64,000 nt of DNA from UBA1563 sp037440065 (lineage in GTDB: Bacteria > Bacteroidota > Ignavibacteria > Ignavibacteriales > Ignavibacteriaceae), in the NCBI GenBank assembly GCA_037440065.1, contig JBBIUV010000020.1:1-64000 (forward strand), read 5' to 3'. Made by a program: the position numbers and the translations under genes. The notes under the pieces were generated by a model. That model was not told the DNA's origin. It ran no database searches and was given only the letters and a program-made list of their open reading frames with translations. Shown here piece after piece: positions 34,272-44,073 of the stretch; position 1 is the stretch's first letter, and every line of letters begins with the position of its first letter.

Positions 34272-37160
34272 ATGGAAAAAAGAAACTTGTTTTTATTGAA
34301 AATAGCAATGTTTTCATTTTTATTACTTTCATTTTGCAATGAAAGTAACTCTCAATGGGGAGCACAACAATTATTTTCAAATACCTCCCAATCACTAAAT
34401 TCCATTTCACATTTTAATTCACAAGTACTTGTAGCCGTAGGTTCTAATGGGGCAATTGCAAGAACTTCGGATGCTGGCGAAAGTTGGACTACTACTTATT
34501 TCAAACAGAATGTTGAATTTACGGGTATATCTTGCTTACATTCAGGGCGTGCTTGGGCGGTTGGAACATCAGGCATTATTGTTACATCAACAGATTTTGG
34601 AGCGAATTGGATTGAGCAAAAATCTGGGATTGCCACACAATTGAATTCAGTGTACGCTTTTAGTGATTCAAATGCGATCGCTGTGGGAGTCAATGGAAAA
34701 ATAATTATAACTTCAGATGGGGGGCAAACCTGGAATCTACAGAACACTATTATATCAGGAACTATTCGCACCGTACATTTTTCTGACTCTTCTTTCGGTT
34801 GCTTGGCAGGCGGCGATTTTGATAACTCGGGATTTATCTATAAAACTACTGATGGAGGTACTACATGGAGTTCAGTTTTCTCTGGATGGACTTTGTTTAC
34901 CGCTATTCAAGTGGTATCTCATTCAACTATTAAAGCTGTCGGAATAAGCGGAATGATGTATTCATCTTCTGATGGTGGTGGTACATGGAATTCAGTTTTT
35001 ACTGAAACAGGGCATTGGCTATATACACTTCACTTTTTTAATGACAATAATGGATTTATCGTTGGCGGAAATGTGAATGAAGCTTTTGCAAGTTATACTT
35101 CAGATGGATTATCCTGGTCTCCAGTTACTTTCAATTCCTCTCAATGGTTATATGGATGTGCTTTCCCCGATTCAAATTCTGGTTATTTAACTGGCTATGC
35201 AGGACAAATTTACAGGTTGAAAAGAGACAGAATAACAATTACTTCTCCCAAAGGTGGTGAAGATTGGGAAATAGGATCATCTCATAACATTCTTTGGAAA
35301 AGCACGGATGTTATCAATGTAAAACTTGAATACTCGACAAACGAGGGAGCCAATTGGATACTTATTGCTGATTCCATTCCTTCGAGTTCAAACAGTTATT
35401 TGTGGAGTGTTCCCAAAATTTTGTCAAATAGGTGCAAAGTTAAAGTCTCTTCATGTGAAGACTCAAGTATTTATAAAATAAGTCATGGCACATTTAAAAT
35501 AATTGGTCCGGTGATTAGCGTGAATTACAATACTCCAAGTGTCTGGTATGACACGGATTTTGATGGAAAAGAATCAAAAGCATTAGAACCAATAATATCA
35601 ATATCTTCAGGAAGTATTGCGTCATATACTTGGAGTTTAAATGGGAAAGTGGTGGGTGTCACTAAAAATATTCTTCCCGAGATCCCAACTGGAACATGGA
35701 GTCTAGTATTAAATATGACCACAAGTGATGGAATCATTATTAGGGATTCTTTAAGGATATCTGTATTAGGTGCAGTAATAAAAACAAATGGATCAATTGA
35801 ATCAGCTATAAGTCAATTAAATGAGAATACATTTTTTGCTACAACAACTGGAGGTAGTGTTTATGAATTTGATTCCTCAGGAATTGTTGCATGGACAATT
35901 CAAACCGGAGGTCCAATTCAATCTACGGTTTGTGTAAGTAATCAAGAAAATATTTATGTCGGAAGTAATGATGCTAGACTCTATTCATTTAATTATCAAG
36001 GATTGCCGAGATGGGATAAGGCCATAGGTGGAACAATTATTTCGTCTCCATCTGTGTCTGATAGTATAATTTATCTGGGGATTTCTACAGGGAGATTCTT
36101 TGCTCTTAATGAATCCGGGAATTTTAAATGGAGCGTTCAGACCGGAGGGGCGATTAATTCTTCTGCTTCAATAAGTGAAAGCGGAATTATTTATGTTGGA
36201 AGTGATGATGCAAACTTATATGCAATCTCACCTTCAGGCTCGGTTCTATGGAAATTTAAAGCTACAAGTGCTATTAAAACTTCCCCGGCACTTGGTTTAG
36301 ATAGTAGTATCGTTTTTGGGTCAGATGATGGTGCTGTTTATAAAATAGATATAAACGGAAATTTAATTTGGAAATTTCAAACAAATCGTCAAGTAAAGTC
36401 TTCTCCAACAATTGGGGCTGATGGGATAATATATTTTGGCTCTGGTGATGGGACTCTTTATAGTATTTCAAAAACTGGCGAAAAATTGTGGGAATTTTTC
36501 ACCGGATTTCCAATTTTGGGAGCGACTGCAGTTAATAGTGAAGGTTCAATTTATTTTGCAAATATGGCTGGAACTATATTTGCATTAGATCAGAATGGAA
36601 ACCAAGAATGGATATTGCAGACAGATAGTCCTATTTCTTCGCCAATTTTAATTACCAATTCCAATAAGATTATGATAGGAAGTTATTTTGGTAATGTCTA
36701 TATGATGAAAATCCCATCAAAAAGTATTCTCGCTCGCTCTAATTCTAGAAATAATTTGACCAAGAGAAATCTTGAGCCCAACATCTATGAATGGGGAACA
36801 TTCAAAGGAAATAACCAACGAACTGGAAGCAGAAAAATTACCACTACTAGTGTGAGAAATCGAACAGATGAAATACCCGAAAAGTTCGAATTGGAACAGA
36901 ATTTTCCCAACCCCTTTAATCCAACAACTGTCATAAGGTATACATTACCATTTGAGAGTAATGTAAAATTGGTTATATATAATTTGCTAGGTGAAGTTGT
37001 GAAAGAATTGGTAAATGGAATGGTTGCAACAGGATATGAAGAAATCAGTTTTGATGCATCAAATTTGTCTTCGGGTATTTACATTTATACTTTACATGCA
37101 ACCTCGCTTGACGGAAAAGAGAATTATCAAAACGTTAGAAAAATGTTGTTGTTAAAATAG
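34272..37160 (+). CDS. Large T9SS-secreted double-propeller protein
   Basis: A 962-residue exported protein. Domains in order: signal peptide (1-29, ending NSQW); YCF48/BNR-type repeats (about 30-330; TSDAGESW, STDFGANW, TSDGGQTW, TTDGGTTW, SSDGGGTW); an Ig-like/GPI-anchored-type domain beginning ITSPKGGEDWEIGSSHNILWKS; a PKD-like stretch; a PQQ-type propeller (about 495-850) with repeats such as IYVGSNDARLYSF, IYFGSGDGTLYSI and NLIWKFQT; and a T9SS tail (FELEQNFPNPFNP). It is likely a surface binding or enzyme-scaffold protein; no active site is visible. The start at 34272 (MEKRN) is chosen because the signal peptide follows directly, not the earlier ATG at 34185. Confidence 0.82.
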   Translation: MEKRNLFLLKIAMFSFLLLSFCNESNSQWGAQQLFSNTSQSLNSISHFNSQVLVAVGSNGAIARTSDAGESWTTTYFKQNVEFTGISCLHSGRAWAVGTSGIIVTSTDFGANWIEQKSGIATQLNSVYAFSDSNAIAVGVNGKIIITSDGGQTWNLQNTIISGTIRTVHFSDSSFGCLAGGDFDNSGFIYKTTDGGTTWSSVFSGWTLFTAIQVVSHSTIKAVGISGMMYSSSDGGGTWNSVFTETGHWLYTLHFFNDNNGFIVGGNVNEAFASYTSDGLSWSPVTFNSSQWLYGCAFPDSNSGYLTGYAGQIYRLKRDRITITSPKGGEDWEIGSSHNILWKSTDVINVKLEYSTNEGANWILIADSIPSSSNSYLWSVPKILSNRCKVKVSSCEDSSIYKISHGTFKIIGPVISVNYNTPSVWYDTDFDGKESKALEPIISISSGSIASYTWSLNGKVVGVTKNILPEIPTGTWSLVLNMTTSDGIIIRDSLRISVLGAVIKTNGSIESAISQLNENTFFATTTGGSVYEFDSSGIVAWTIQTGGPIQSTVCVSNQENIYVGSNDARLYSFNYQGLPRWDKAIGGTIISSPSVSDSIIYLGISTGRFFALNESGNFKWSVQTGGAINSSASISESGIIYVGSDDANLYAISPSGSVLWKFKATSAIKTSPALGLDSSIVFGSDDGAVYKIDINGNLIWKFQTNRQVKSSPTIGADGIIYFGSGDGTLYSISKTGEKLWEFFTGFPILGATAVNSEGSIYFANMAGTIFALDQNGNQEWILQTDSPISSPILITNSNKIMIGSYFGNVYMMKIPSKSILARSNSRNNLTKRNLEPNIYEWGTFKGNNQRTGSRKITTTSVRNRTDEIPEKFELEQNFPNPFNPTTVIRYTLPFESNVKLVIYNLLGEVVKELVNGMVATGYEEISFDASNLSSGIYIYTLHATSLDGKENYQNVRKMLLLK

Positions 37161-37182
37161 AGTTGACCCCATTCCACTTTTT

Positions 37183-37215
37183 AAACCTCCACAGTTTTAG
37201 AAATTGTGGAGGTTT
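37183..37215. terminator. Bidirectional terminator hairpin
   Basis: Perfect 11-bp stem AAACCTCCACA (37183-37193) / TGTGGAGGTTT (37205-37215) between converging genes. It resembles the AAACCTCC hairpin at 17072. Confidence 0.85.
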
Positions 37216-37270
37216 GTAATAAATAATCATTTTAAAGAGCATTCACCCAAATATCAAAGATGATTCTTCC

Positions 37271-38125
37271 TTATTTCCACAACGATTTTAGCGTTTTAAT
37301 ATTCTCTAAATCTTCAAGCTGCTCTTTTCCTTTTGGAGTTTCGAGGATTTTGGGAATGTGAAGCAGGCGTTTGTCATTCATAATATTTGTAAAACCTTCC
37401 AGCCGTATGAATCCTTTGCCGATATGATCATGCCGGTCAACCCGGCTGCCAAGCGGCTTTTTGCTGTCGTTCATGTGGAAACATTTAAGCAAATCCAATC
37501 CTATTATCGCGTCAAAATCTTTTATCACTTTATTGTAATTTTTTTTGTCCTTAATATCGTATCCGGCGGCAAAAATATGAGCTGTGTCGATACAAACAGA
37601 CATCCGTTCTTTTTCATCAACCAGATCAATAATTTTTTTTAGATGTTCAAATGTGTAACCGATAGCTGTGCCTTGTCCCGCGGTTGCTTCAAGCATGCTT
37701 TGAACTTTGTAGTTTTTAGTTTTTTGATGAGCAATATTGAGTGATTCGGCAATCAATTTAATTCCTTCTTCTTCTCCCATTCCACCATGCGCACCGGGAT
37801 GAAAATTTAAGTAGGGAATTCCAAGCATTTCACATCGTTCAAGTTCATCAACAAAAGCTTCTCGCGATTTTTCAAGCAAATCCGGTTTTGATGAACAAAG
37901 ATTTATCAAATATGAATCGTGCGAGACAATTACTTTTATTTGGGATTCTGCTACTCGTCTTTTAAACTCATCAGCTTCGCTGTTAGTAAGTGGTTTCGCT
38001 TTCCATTGATTATTATTTTTTGTAAAAATCTGTATAGCTCTGAAGCCGAGCTTTTCAGCTAGAGTAATTGCCGCCGAAACTCCACCTTGAGTCGAAGTGT
38101 GAGCGCCAAGCATATGTCCTTTCAT
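37271..38125 (-). CDS. nfo: Endonuclease IV (apurinic/apyrimidinic)
   Basis: A 284-residue TIM-barrel endonuclease IV: GAHTSTQGGVSAAI at the N-terminus, NFHPGAHGG, MLEATAGQGTAIGY, VCIDTAHIFAAGYD, FHMNDSKKPLGSRVDRHDHIGKG. The three-zinc ligands are all in these segments. It cuts DNA at abasic sites. It starts 1 nt after the upstream SDR gene ends. Confidence 0.95.
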   Translation of the reverse strand: MKGHMLGAHTSTQGGVSAAITLAEKLGFRAIQIFTKNNNQWKAKPLTNSEADEFKRRVAESQIKVIVSHDSYLINLCSSKPDLLEKSREAFVDELERCEMLGIPYLNFHPGAHGGMGEEEGIKLIAESLNIAHQKTKNYKVQSMLEATAGQGTAIGYTFEHLKKIIDLVDEKERMSVCIDTAHIFAAGYDIKDKKNYNKVIKDFDAIIGLDLLKCFHMNDSKKPLGSRVDRHDHIGKGFIRLEGFTNIMNDKRLLHIPKILETPKGKEQLEDLENIKTLKSLWK

Positions 38126-38126
38126 T

Positions 38127-39020
38127 TTATATTCCTTGTTTCAACATAGCGGAAATCGCTTCTTCAATTGTCTGTTGTTTTATGCCGTATGATTGAAGTT
38201 TATCTGTATTCATAGAAACATCAACTACGGCTGGATAGTTCTGCAAATCATTTAAAGATATTTTTTTAAGAAGATTTTTGTCGAGGTTTGCGGTGTGACA
38301 TAATTTCTCTCCAAGTTCAAAGCGGGAAACACGTTCTAAGCCACCAAAGTTTAAAGTTTCGGTAGAAATATCTTTTTGAATTATTTCCCGGATAATTCTC
38401 GCCGCATTTTGTAATGCGAGTGGAGTTCTGTGTTGATCGGTAAAAAGTAAAACTGAATTACCGTTTTTTAGTTTCTTATATATTTCTTGAAAATGATTTT
38501 TCGCATGTGTTGCACTGAAGCCGTAAAGAAGCGCCGTTCGCAGAATAATATAATTGTCAAAAACATTTTTGATTTTCATCTCTCCAAGTAACTTTGTTTC
38601 TGCGTAGAGAGAAACCGGAACCAGTTTCGCCTCTTCTTTCAGCATCGAACCACGGTATCCGGCGTAAACTAGATCGGTTGAAAGGTAAATAAGTTTTGCC
38701 GAATGTTTTTCACACAACTTTGCCAGATGTTCTGTTGTTTTTACGTTAATCGTATAAACATCTTTATGCGGTAAAAGTATCGCTGCATTTGGATTCGAAA
38801 CTGCGGCTGCATGTACAACAACGTTTGGATTAAACGATTCAAATAGTTGCGTCAACAAATTAAAATTAGTTAAATCAATTTTAACTGAATTAAATTTATC
38901 GCAATTCTCGATGCGTTCATTGTAAGTTGTTAGAATGTTAAAATGGTTCGCTAATTCTTTGTTAAGAAATTGTCCGAGTAATCCACTACCGCCGGTGATC
39001 AATACTTTTAAAGAAAACAT
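38127..39020 (-). CDS. RmlD-like SDR sugar-nucleotide reductase
   Basis: A 297-residue SDR of the dTDP-4-dehydrorhamnose-reductase type. It has the N-terminal TGGSGLLGQFL, VVHAAAVSNP, LSTDLVYAG, and YAETKLLGE with the catalytic Tyr-Lys spacing. It is close to RmlD but also to other SDRs such as MAT2B-like proteins. The gene could pair with rmlB at 50608 in rhamnose synthesis, though it is not adjacent. The ATG at 39020 is preferred to an in-frame TTG 12 nt upstream. Confidence 0.8.
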   Translation of the reverse strand: MFSLKVLITGGSGLLGQFLNKELANHFNILTTYNERIENCDKFNSVKIDLTNFNLLTQLFESFNPNVVVHAAAVSNPNAAILLPHKDVYTINVKTTEHLAKLCEKHSAKLIYLSTDLVYAGYRGSMLKEEAKLVPVSLYAETKLLGEMKIKNVFDNYIILRTALLYGFSATHAKNHFQEIYKKLKNGNSVLLFTDQHRTPLALQNAARIIREIIQKDISTETLNFGGLERVSRFELGEKLCHTANLDKNLLKKISLNDLQNYPAVVDVSMNTDKLQSYGIKQQTIEEAISAMLKQGI

Positions 39021-39104
39021 ATCAAGATCCAATCTGTTAAGCTTTTGTTATTTATCTTTATTCCAATCCGTAATTAGATAATCAACGAAATAGTTGATGA
39101 AAAT

Positions 39105-39929
39105 TTAGAAAAAGAAATTGGATTTTATACCGAGAATAAAATATTTGATGGAATAATATTTAAACTTAGTGTATTGGTACGAAGAAATAAGTTTTGTTGA
39201 AGGGGAAACAGAATATTCTAACTGCCCAAAATATAAAGAGGTTTGCGTATAGTCTTGATTATAGATGGTGAGTAAGTCAGAATCAAAATAATAAGCTCTT
39301 TTTCCGATCATTCCACCAGCTTTTAAGAGTAGCCGCGAGCTAATCAAATAATGAAATTTCCCGGAGAGCGAATATAATTTTCTACCATCGGATATTTGAG
39401 AATAATTGGGCCTGATCGAAAGAAAAAAATCATTTGAAACTATTTTTTCGAATCGCAAAGTTAACTGCGAAGCAGTTTGCTGTGTTACCCCGTATATATT
39501 TAGATTCCCTTTTGCGTGAAGATAAGTGTAAGAAGCTCCCACGTAATAGAGGTTCTTATAATAGAAAAAATCTAGATTGTAAAGATTGGTATAATCGCTG
39601 TAGGAATATGGATAAGGAGTATAGGAATAATCTCCCTTTAAATGTGCGTATGTGAGTTTAATGCCGAAGGGGAATAAATTTACATAATTGCTTGCTAAAA
39701 ATGTCTGCTGTAAGTAATTCCAATCTTTTCCTGTGATGAGAAGATTATCGTAATTAACCGTCAAGAAATAATTTTTAATTATTCCCGAAGTGTTATAAAA
39801 CGCGTAGGACTTCGACGCATCCTTAGTAGAATAATTTCCGTACGTAAAATAAAATGAAGGACTGACCAAGGTTGAATCCGCCTTTAGAAAGGAAAACAAA
39901 GACAAAAAAATTATTACGGTGGTTTTCAT
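39105..39929 (-). CDS. Outer-membrane beta-barrel (YaiO-like), last gene of the PqqD/ATP-grasp operon
   Basis: A 274-residue exported protein: signal peptide (about 1-17), then alternating Tyr/Phe-rich strands (NYFLTVNYDNLLI, YNLDFFYYKNLYYVGASYTYLHA, LTLRFEKI) and a terminal run SNFFF, the classic C-terminal aromatic of outer-membrane barrels. TPR plus YaiO-type barrels often occur together in Bacteroidota; the TPR gene overlaps it by 4 nt. In this operon it may be the outer-membrane exit or a receptor, which is inference. Confidence 0.7.
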   Translation of the reverse strand: MKTTVIIFLSLFSFLKADSTLVSPSFYFTYGNYSTKDASKSYAFYNTSGIIKNYFLTVNYDNLLITGKDWNYLQQTFLASNYVNLFPFGIKLTYAHLKGDYSYTPYPYSYSDYTNLYNLDFFYYKNLYYVGASYTYLHAKGNLNIYGVTQQTASQLTLRFEKIVSNDFFLSIRPNYSQISDGRKLYSLSGKFHYLISSRLLLKAGGMIGKRAYYFDSDLLTIYNQDYTQTSLYFGQLEYSVSPSTKLISSYQYTKFKYYSIKYFILGIKSNFFF

Positions 39930-40561
39930 TTTACCAACTCATATCCTTGAGTGGCGAGTGAGTCGTTTGGTGAAACCATCAAAGCGGATATAAATAATTC
40001 TTTCGCTTTTTGCTTATCCCCCAAATAATAGAGCGTCCAACCAAGCGATAAATTTGGCTCATACTCTGAAGGATATTGGCTGAAAACTTTTTCCAAATAT
40101 TTTTTTGCTTGCTGGTAATCTCCGCTATTCAAGAGTATTTGTCCGAACCGTAAGTTTGCCGTGTAATGATTCGCATCGAATTTAAGGATTGAAATATACG
40201 TTTGCTTCACAGATTCCCAATCGTTCAAACCGGAAAGCGGAAGAGTTAAACCAAGCATCGCCTCAATACTATTTTTATTTATGGTGAGCGCTTTTGTGTA
40301 ATAGGTCTTTGATTTCTGATAATCTTTTTTGTTATAATAAAGCCAGCCAAGCCGTGCATTCAAAACATAATTACCGGAATTATCATTATAAATTTTCTGT
40401 AATTCAGAAATGGCATTATTGTAATCACTTTTCTCTTCGTACTTAATTGATCGATTTGTGTAAGAGATTATGTCATCAGTTTTTTTCGATAACGATACAA
40501 ACGCCAAACCAGTAAAAGTTATAAAGATTAAAAGTGTGGCGAATATTTTAGGTGATTTCAT
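39926..40561 (-). CDS. TPR protein, membrane-anchored or periplasmic
   Basis: A 211-residue protein with an N-terminal hydrophobic segment (about 7-25) and about five TPR units: EKSDYNNAISELQKIY, LGWLYYNKKDYQKSKTYY, LRFGQILLNSGDYQQAKKYL, LGWTLYYLGDKQKAKELF. TPRs scaffold protein complexes. It starts 9 nt after the urea-transporter/M23 gene and overlaps the barrel gene by 4 nt, so it probably sits in the periplasm between those two proteins. Confidence 0.8.
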   Translation of the reverse strand: MKSPKIFATLLIFITFTGLAFVSLSKKTDDIISYTNRSIKYEEKSDYNNAISELQKIYNDNSGNYVLNARLGWLYYNKKDYQKSKTYYTKALTINKNSIEAMLGLTLPLSGLNDWESVKQTYISILKFDANHYTANLRFGQILLNSGDYQQAKKYLEKVFSQYPSEYEPNLSLGWTLYYLGDKQKAKELFISALMVSPNDSLATQGYELVK

Positions 40562-40570
40562 TGGTTCTCC

Positions 40571-42700
40571 TTATGAATCTAATGTAGCTGAAAAAACTTC
40601 TTTATTGTTGACTGAATAAACTAACTGCTCAAATCTTTTTTTATCTGAAAAAGAAATGATGCCGGAAAATTCTTTCTTGTAAAACAAAAACGGTCCTTTA
40701 CCCCTTAAAGAAATATCGGAAAGTATTTGCTTGGTGTAATCATTTTCTTCATCAGTGTGAAAAGTAAAGCTACCGGGAGCAGAGAGATAATTTCTAAAAC
40801 TTAAAATTAACTCCGACGCCATGCGTAAGGGTAATCCAAAAACCGAAGGGACCGCGAATTCATCCGACCAGAGTAAATTATCTTTAAAGCAATAGGGAAC
40901 TTGATAGGCGGATAAATAAAAATAGTAAAGCGCTGATCTTTTTGTACCGATATAATTAATTATATAAAAAACTTTTTCCGTTTGAAAAAGGTAAGCAGAA
41001 TCTCCGTTAGAAGATTGAATAAACAAATTATTATGGATACCAGCTTTCACTTCCCATTCTTCAAAGAATTCCTTTTCCCCTAATGAGCATTTCCACTTTA
41101 AGGTATCACCGAGTGAAAAAGTGAAACTGTTCTTCACAATCTCATCAATTTCAATATTATTAACGCTGTCGTTTTCGTCCGGATAATCGAAAGTCTTTAA
41201 TACATATCCGGCAGGTGAATTGGAAATAAAACTGGAAACAGGAAACTTGTAAGTTTTATCTCCAATTTTATCGCTCAACTGAAATTGAAAATGAAGATGA
41301 GGAAATGGGGATCGACCGCTATTGCCACATGTTGCAAGCAAATCTCCTTTTTTGATTGAATCACCGACTTTCACTTTAGCTGAGTTGGGTTCTAAATGCG
41401 ACAAAGCAGAAAATAATCCATACTCGTGTGCAAGCACAATTGTATTTCCCCAATTTTGATCAAGATTGGCTTCATTAATCAAATTGTTTTCAATAGTATC
41501 AACAACTTTTACTACTTCCCCTTTAAGCGGAGCGATTATTGGAAGATTAAAACAAAAGTAATCACTTGTTTCTAAACCTTCGCCGGAAAATTGAGAATTC
41601 TTTTTATCTGTAACCACAAAGTCCCAAGCATATTTCCATGCATCTTTGTGAGTTATTTCGCCGTTAAATCCCTGAGAGATAAACCACTCGCCAAAAAAGG
41701 GAAGTTCGGCAAAAACACCTTTAAAGTTCTCAAAACGTTTTCGTTTTGTTTGGTGATAATAAAAATTTTCTTCAGGCGAGCCGGGAGTAAAATATAGAAG
41801 CACCAAATCAGATTGTTCTTGTCTGAATTTTAAACTATAAATTGTTGTAAGAACAATTAAGTTAAACGGCAAAACTAAAATCGGAAGAGAAGAATTTAAA
41901 AATATTCTGTGAAAAAATCCGCTGAAAACCACAACCATAAGAGAGGAAAGAAGTATCAGATAAATACTTTTTTTAGAAAGAATTATTAGACTTCCGCCCA
42001 GAGCTATAGCGGTTAGAAGCGAGTTAAAGGCGATGATCATCGAAAGAGAACTTTCGAGTCCGGGAAGAAGCAGCCAAAGAAATAGTCTTGCCGAAGCAAA
42101 GCTGATAAGCATAAAAACAAAATGAACTCGCGAGAAAAAAAATATTGCAATAAAAATTACTATCCCGGCGGAAATGCTCGGCTGTAAGATTATCAAAGCA
42201 ATTGACTTAAAGAAGAGAGAAATTTCATTCGGTAGAAAGGAGAAAAAAGTTTTATCAATAAGAAAATGCGTGCCGGCGTTAATTGTGGAATAGTTTCCTA
42301 GAAATATTAAGAGGATATAAAGCGAAAGAATGAACGGTAGACTAAGTCCCGGTAAATTAAATGCGGTTGCAAAATAATGTTCCAGCACCGCAGTTAAGAA
42401 AAAGGTAATGATAATAAAAATGGGAATGAGCAAAAGGAGTTGCAAATTCAGCGCAAAAAAGTAAGTTGATGCAGCGCCAAGAAGGATTCCGTTGAATCCG
42501 TAAAATCCGTTCCTTATTTTTTCTTTATCAAACTTTAAGGCGTAAGCAATTCCATTTGAAAAAGCCGCACCGAATAATCCCATCAAACCAATTTCGGGAG
42601 AGAAAAGGGAAGCCGCTAAAATCGCGGCTCCAAACCATCTCCGGTTTGAAAAGAAAATTTGAGCGTAGGAGAAAAATATCCCGTCTAAAAATAATTTCAT
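40571..42700 (-). CDS. Urea-transporter-family membrane domain fused to an M23 peptidase
   Basis: A 709-residue fusion. Residues about 1-295 are ten or so membrane helices with urea-transporter signatures: GLMGLFGAAFSNGIAYAL, NGFYGFNGILLGAAS (the family's G-x-N-x-x-L-x-G) and the repeat FNLPGLSLPF. After a linker comes an M23/LytM metallopeptidase (about 345-475) with H351...D360, SALSHLEP (His435) and HLHF (His468, His470), so the zinc ligands look intact. Residues 480-709 form a beta-rich domain I do not recognise. No urease genes are nearby. In this operon the channel may pass a small amide- or guanidine-like product and the peptidase may open or anchor to the wall, which is inference. Overlaps the decarboxylase by 4 nt. 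Confidence 0.82.
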   Translation of the reverse strand: MKLFLDGIFFSYAQIFFSNRRWFGAAILAASLFSPEIGLMGLFGAAFSNGIAYALKFDKEKIRNGFYGFNGILLGAASTYFFALNLQLLLLIPIFIIITFFLTAVLEHYFATAFNLPGLSLPFILSLYILLIFLGNYSTINAGTHFLIDKTFFSFLPNEISLFFKSIALIILQPSISAGIVIFIAIFFFSRVHFVFMLISFASARLFLWLLLPGLESSLSMIIAFNSLLTAIALGGSLIILSKKSIYLILLSSLMVVVFSGFFHRIFLNSSLPILVLPFNLIVLTTIYSLKFRQEQSDLVLLYFTPGSPEENFYYHQTKRKRFENFKGVFAELPFFGEWFISQGFNGEITHKDAWKYAWDFVVTDKKNSQFSGEGLETSDYFCFNLPIIAPLKGEVVKVVDTIENNLINEANLDQNWGNTIVLAHEYGLFSALSHLEPNSAKVKVGDSIKKGDLLATCGNSGRSPFPHLHFQFQLSDKIGDKTYKFPVSSFISNSPAGYVLKTFDYPDENDSVNNIEIDEIVKNSFTFSLGDTLKWKCSLGEKEFFEEWEVKAGIHNNLFIQSSNGDSAYLFQTEKVFYIINYIGTKRSALYYFYLSAYQVPYCFKDNLLWSDEFAVPSVFGLPLRMASELILSFRNYLSAPGSFTFHTDEENDYTKQILSDISLRGKGPFLFYKKEFSGIISFSDKKRFEQLVYSVNNKEVFSATLDS

Positions 42701-44073
42701 ACTTGCTTGGTCTTATGTTTTGTGGATTTTTTAAGTTTAGTAGGCAATACTTCTCTGTCTAATAAATAGTCAAGATTTTCTGATTTTCTGATGAGCTCAA
42801 TCGTTCCGTCTTCCATTATCATTACAACATTCGGGCGCATCTGGATAAACTGCATCCACTGAGTCATGTCATAAGCTCCAACATATTCAATTACTAATTG
42901 GTCGCCTTTGTTTAACGGGGGAAGGACGATGCTCTCTCTTACACAGTCAATGTTCATGCAAAGGGGGCCATAAAGAGTTACATCTTCCGTGTGCAGTCCG
43001 CATTCCTGTGCGGGAGATATTTTATGTTTGTACCAGAAACTTGTAAATAAAATATTTACGCCGGCGTCAATAATAATTGCACGTCGCTGATCAGCTAATC
43101 GTTTATTTGCAAGAACAGTTGAAAGCAAATAGCCCGCATTATCAACTAAGGCACGACCTGTTTCTAAAATTAGCAGTGGCAATTCTTCTGTTTTAAATGA
43201 AGCGCTGAAAATTCCGGAGGCAATTGCATCAGCAAATTGTTCAAAGGTTGGAACGATTTGTTCTGCCGGAAGATATTGCCCAAGAAGAGTATTATGTGAA
43301 GCAAAGCCGCCGCCTAAGTCGAGATATTCTATTGCTATCCCTAACTCAGTTTTAATTGATTTTGCAAGTAGAGAAAGTTTTTGAGCTGCTAATCGATACG
43401 CTTCGGCAGACATCATATAAGTTCCGATGTGCGAATGAAGTCCGATAAGCTGTAAGTTTTTATTGGAAGCGATACGCTGAATTGCCTGCCATGCTTCACC
43501 ATTTTCAAGATTAAAACCAAAGCGATCCCATTTAGGATAAACGCCGACGTCCATATTCACGCGGATGGCAACTTTGGCTTTTAATTTTTCGGTTTCTGTT
43601 ATCTCAATTATTTCATACAATTCATCAAAGTGATCGATATGGATTTTTGCACTGTCTTTTATGGCGTTTAACAAAGCTTCTCTGTTTTTGTCGGGACCAT
43701 TAAAAATAATATGCTCTCCTTTTATTCCTAACCTCTTAGCTTTTTCATATTCAAAAGAAGAAACAACTTCAGCCCATGAATTTTCCTGGTGGAAAACAGA
43801 GCAAACCGCATCCAAATAATTTGTTTTATATGACCAGGCGAACTGCACTTTAGGATAGCGGTTCTTAAAAATTCTGTTAGCATTTTGTTGATTTTGCCTG
43901 ATCTGTTTTTCGGACATAACAAAAAGCGGAGAACCGAATTTTTTCATCAATTCTATAACTGCAATACCGTCAATATGCGTTTTAGGCGGAGTGATCTGCC
44001 GGCCGCCGTATTTATTCATCAATCCGGAGTAGTGTTTTGAAATTACCGGACGTTCATATCTTTTTTTTGCCAT
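42697..44073 (-). CDS. PLP-dependent fold-type III amino-acid decarboxylase
   Basis: A 458-residue member of the ornithine/diaminopimelate decarboxylase group 2 family. The PLP lysine is Lys83 in WSYKTNYL; LHSHIGT, LDLGGGF and ETGRALVDNAGYL bind PLP phosphate, and the active-site Cys372 is in YGPLCMNID. An N-terminal extension of about 30 residues precedes the barrel and a Lys-rich tail ends the protein. It probably decarboxylates a basic or diamino acid; the specificity helix is not diagnostic to me, and it is not in a lysine-synthesis context. The ATG at 44073 overlaps the ATP-grasp stop by 1 nt (TAATG) and has GGGAG 7 nt upstream; an ATG at 44079 is too close to the SD. Confidence 0.85.
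   Translation of the reverse strand: MAKKRYERPVISKHYSGLMNKYGGRQITPPKTHIDGIAVIELMKKFGSPLFVMSEKQIRQNQQNANRIFKNRYPKVQFAWSYKTNYLDAVCSVFHQENSWAEVVSSFEYEKAKRLGIKGEHIIFNGPDKNREALLNAIKDSAKIHIDHFDELYEIIEITETEKLKAKVAIRVNMDVGVYPKWDRFGFNLENGEAWQAIQRIASNKNLQLIGLHSHIGTYMMSAEAYRLAAQKLSLLAKSIKTELGIAIEYLDLGGGFASHNTLLGQYLPAEQIVPTFEQFADAIASGIFSASFKTEELPLLILETGRALVDNAGYLLSTVLANKRLADQRRAIIIDAGVNILFTSFWYKHKISPAQECGLHTEDVTLYGPLCMNIDCVRESIVLPPLNKGDQLVIEYVGAYDMTQWMQFIQMRPNVVMIMEDGTIELIRKSENLDYLLDREVLPTKLKKSTKHKTKQV

Noticed and set aside
41591..41797. Small plus-strand frames inside the PqqD/ATP-grasp operon as a precursor peptide
   Set aside because: They lie opposite the conserved M23 and membrane domains and show no leader/core peptide pattern.
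40571..42700. Part of a urease cluster
   Set aside because: No ureABC or accessory ure genes are present anywhere in the window.
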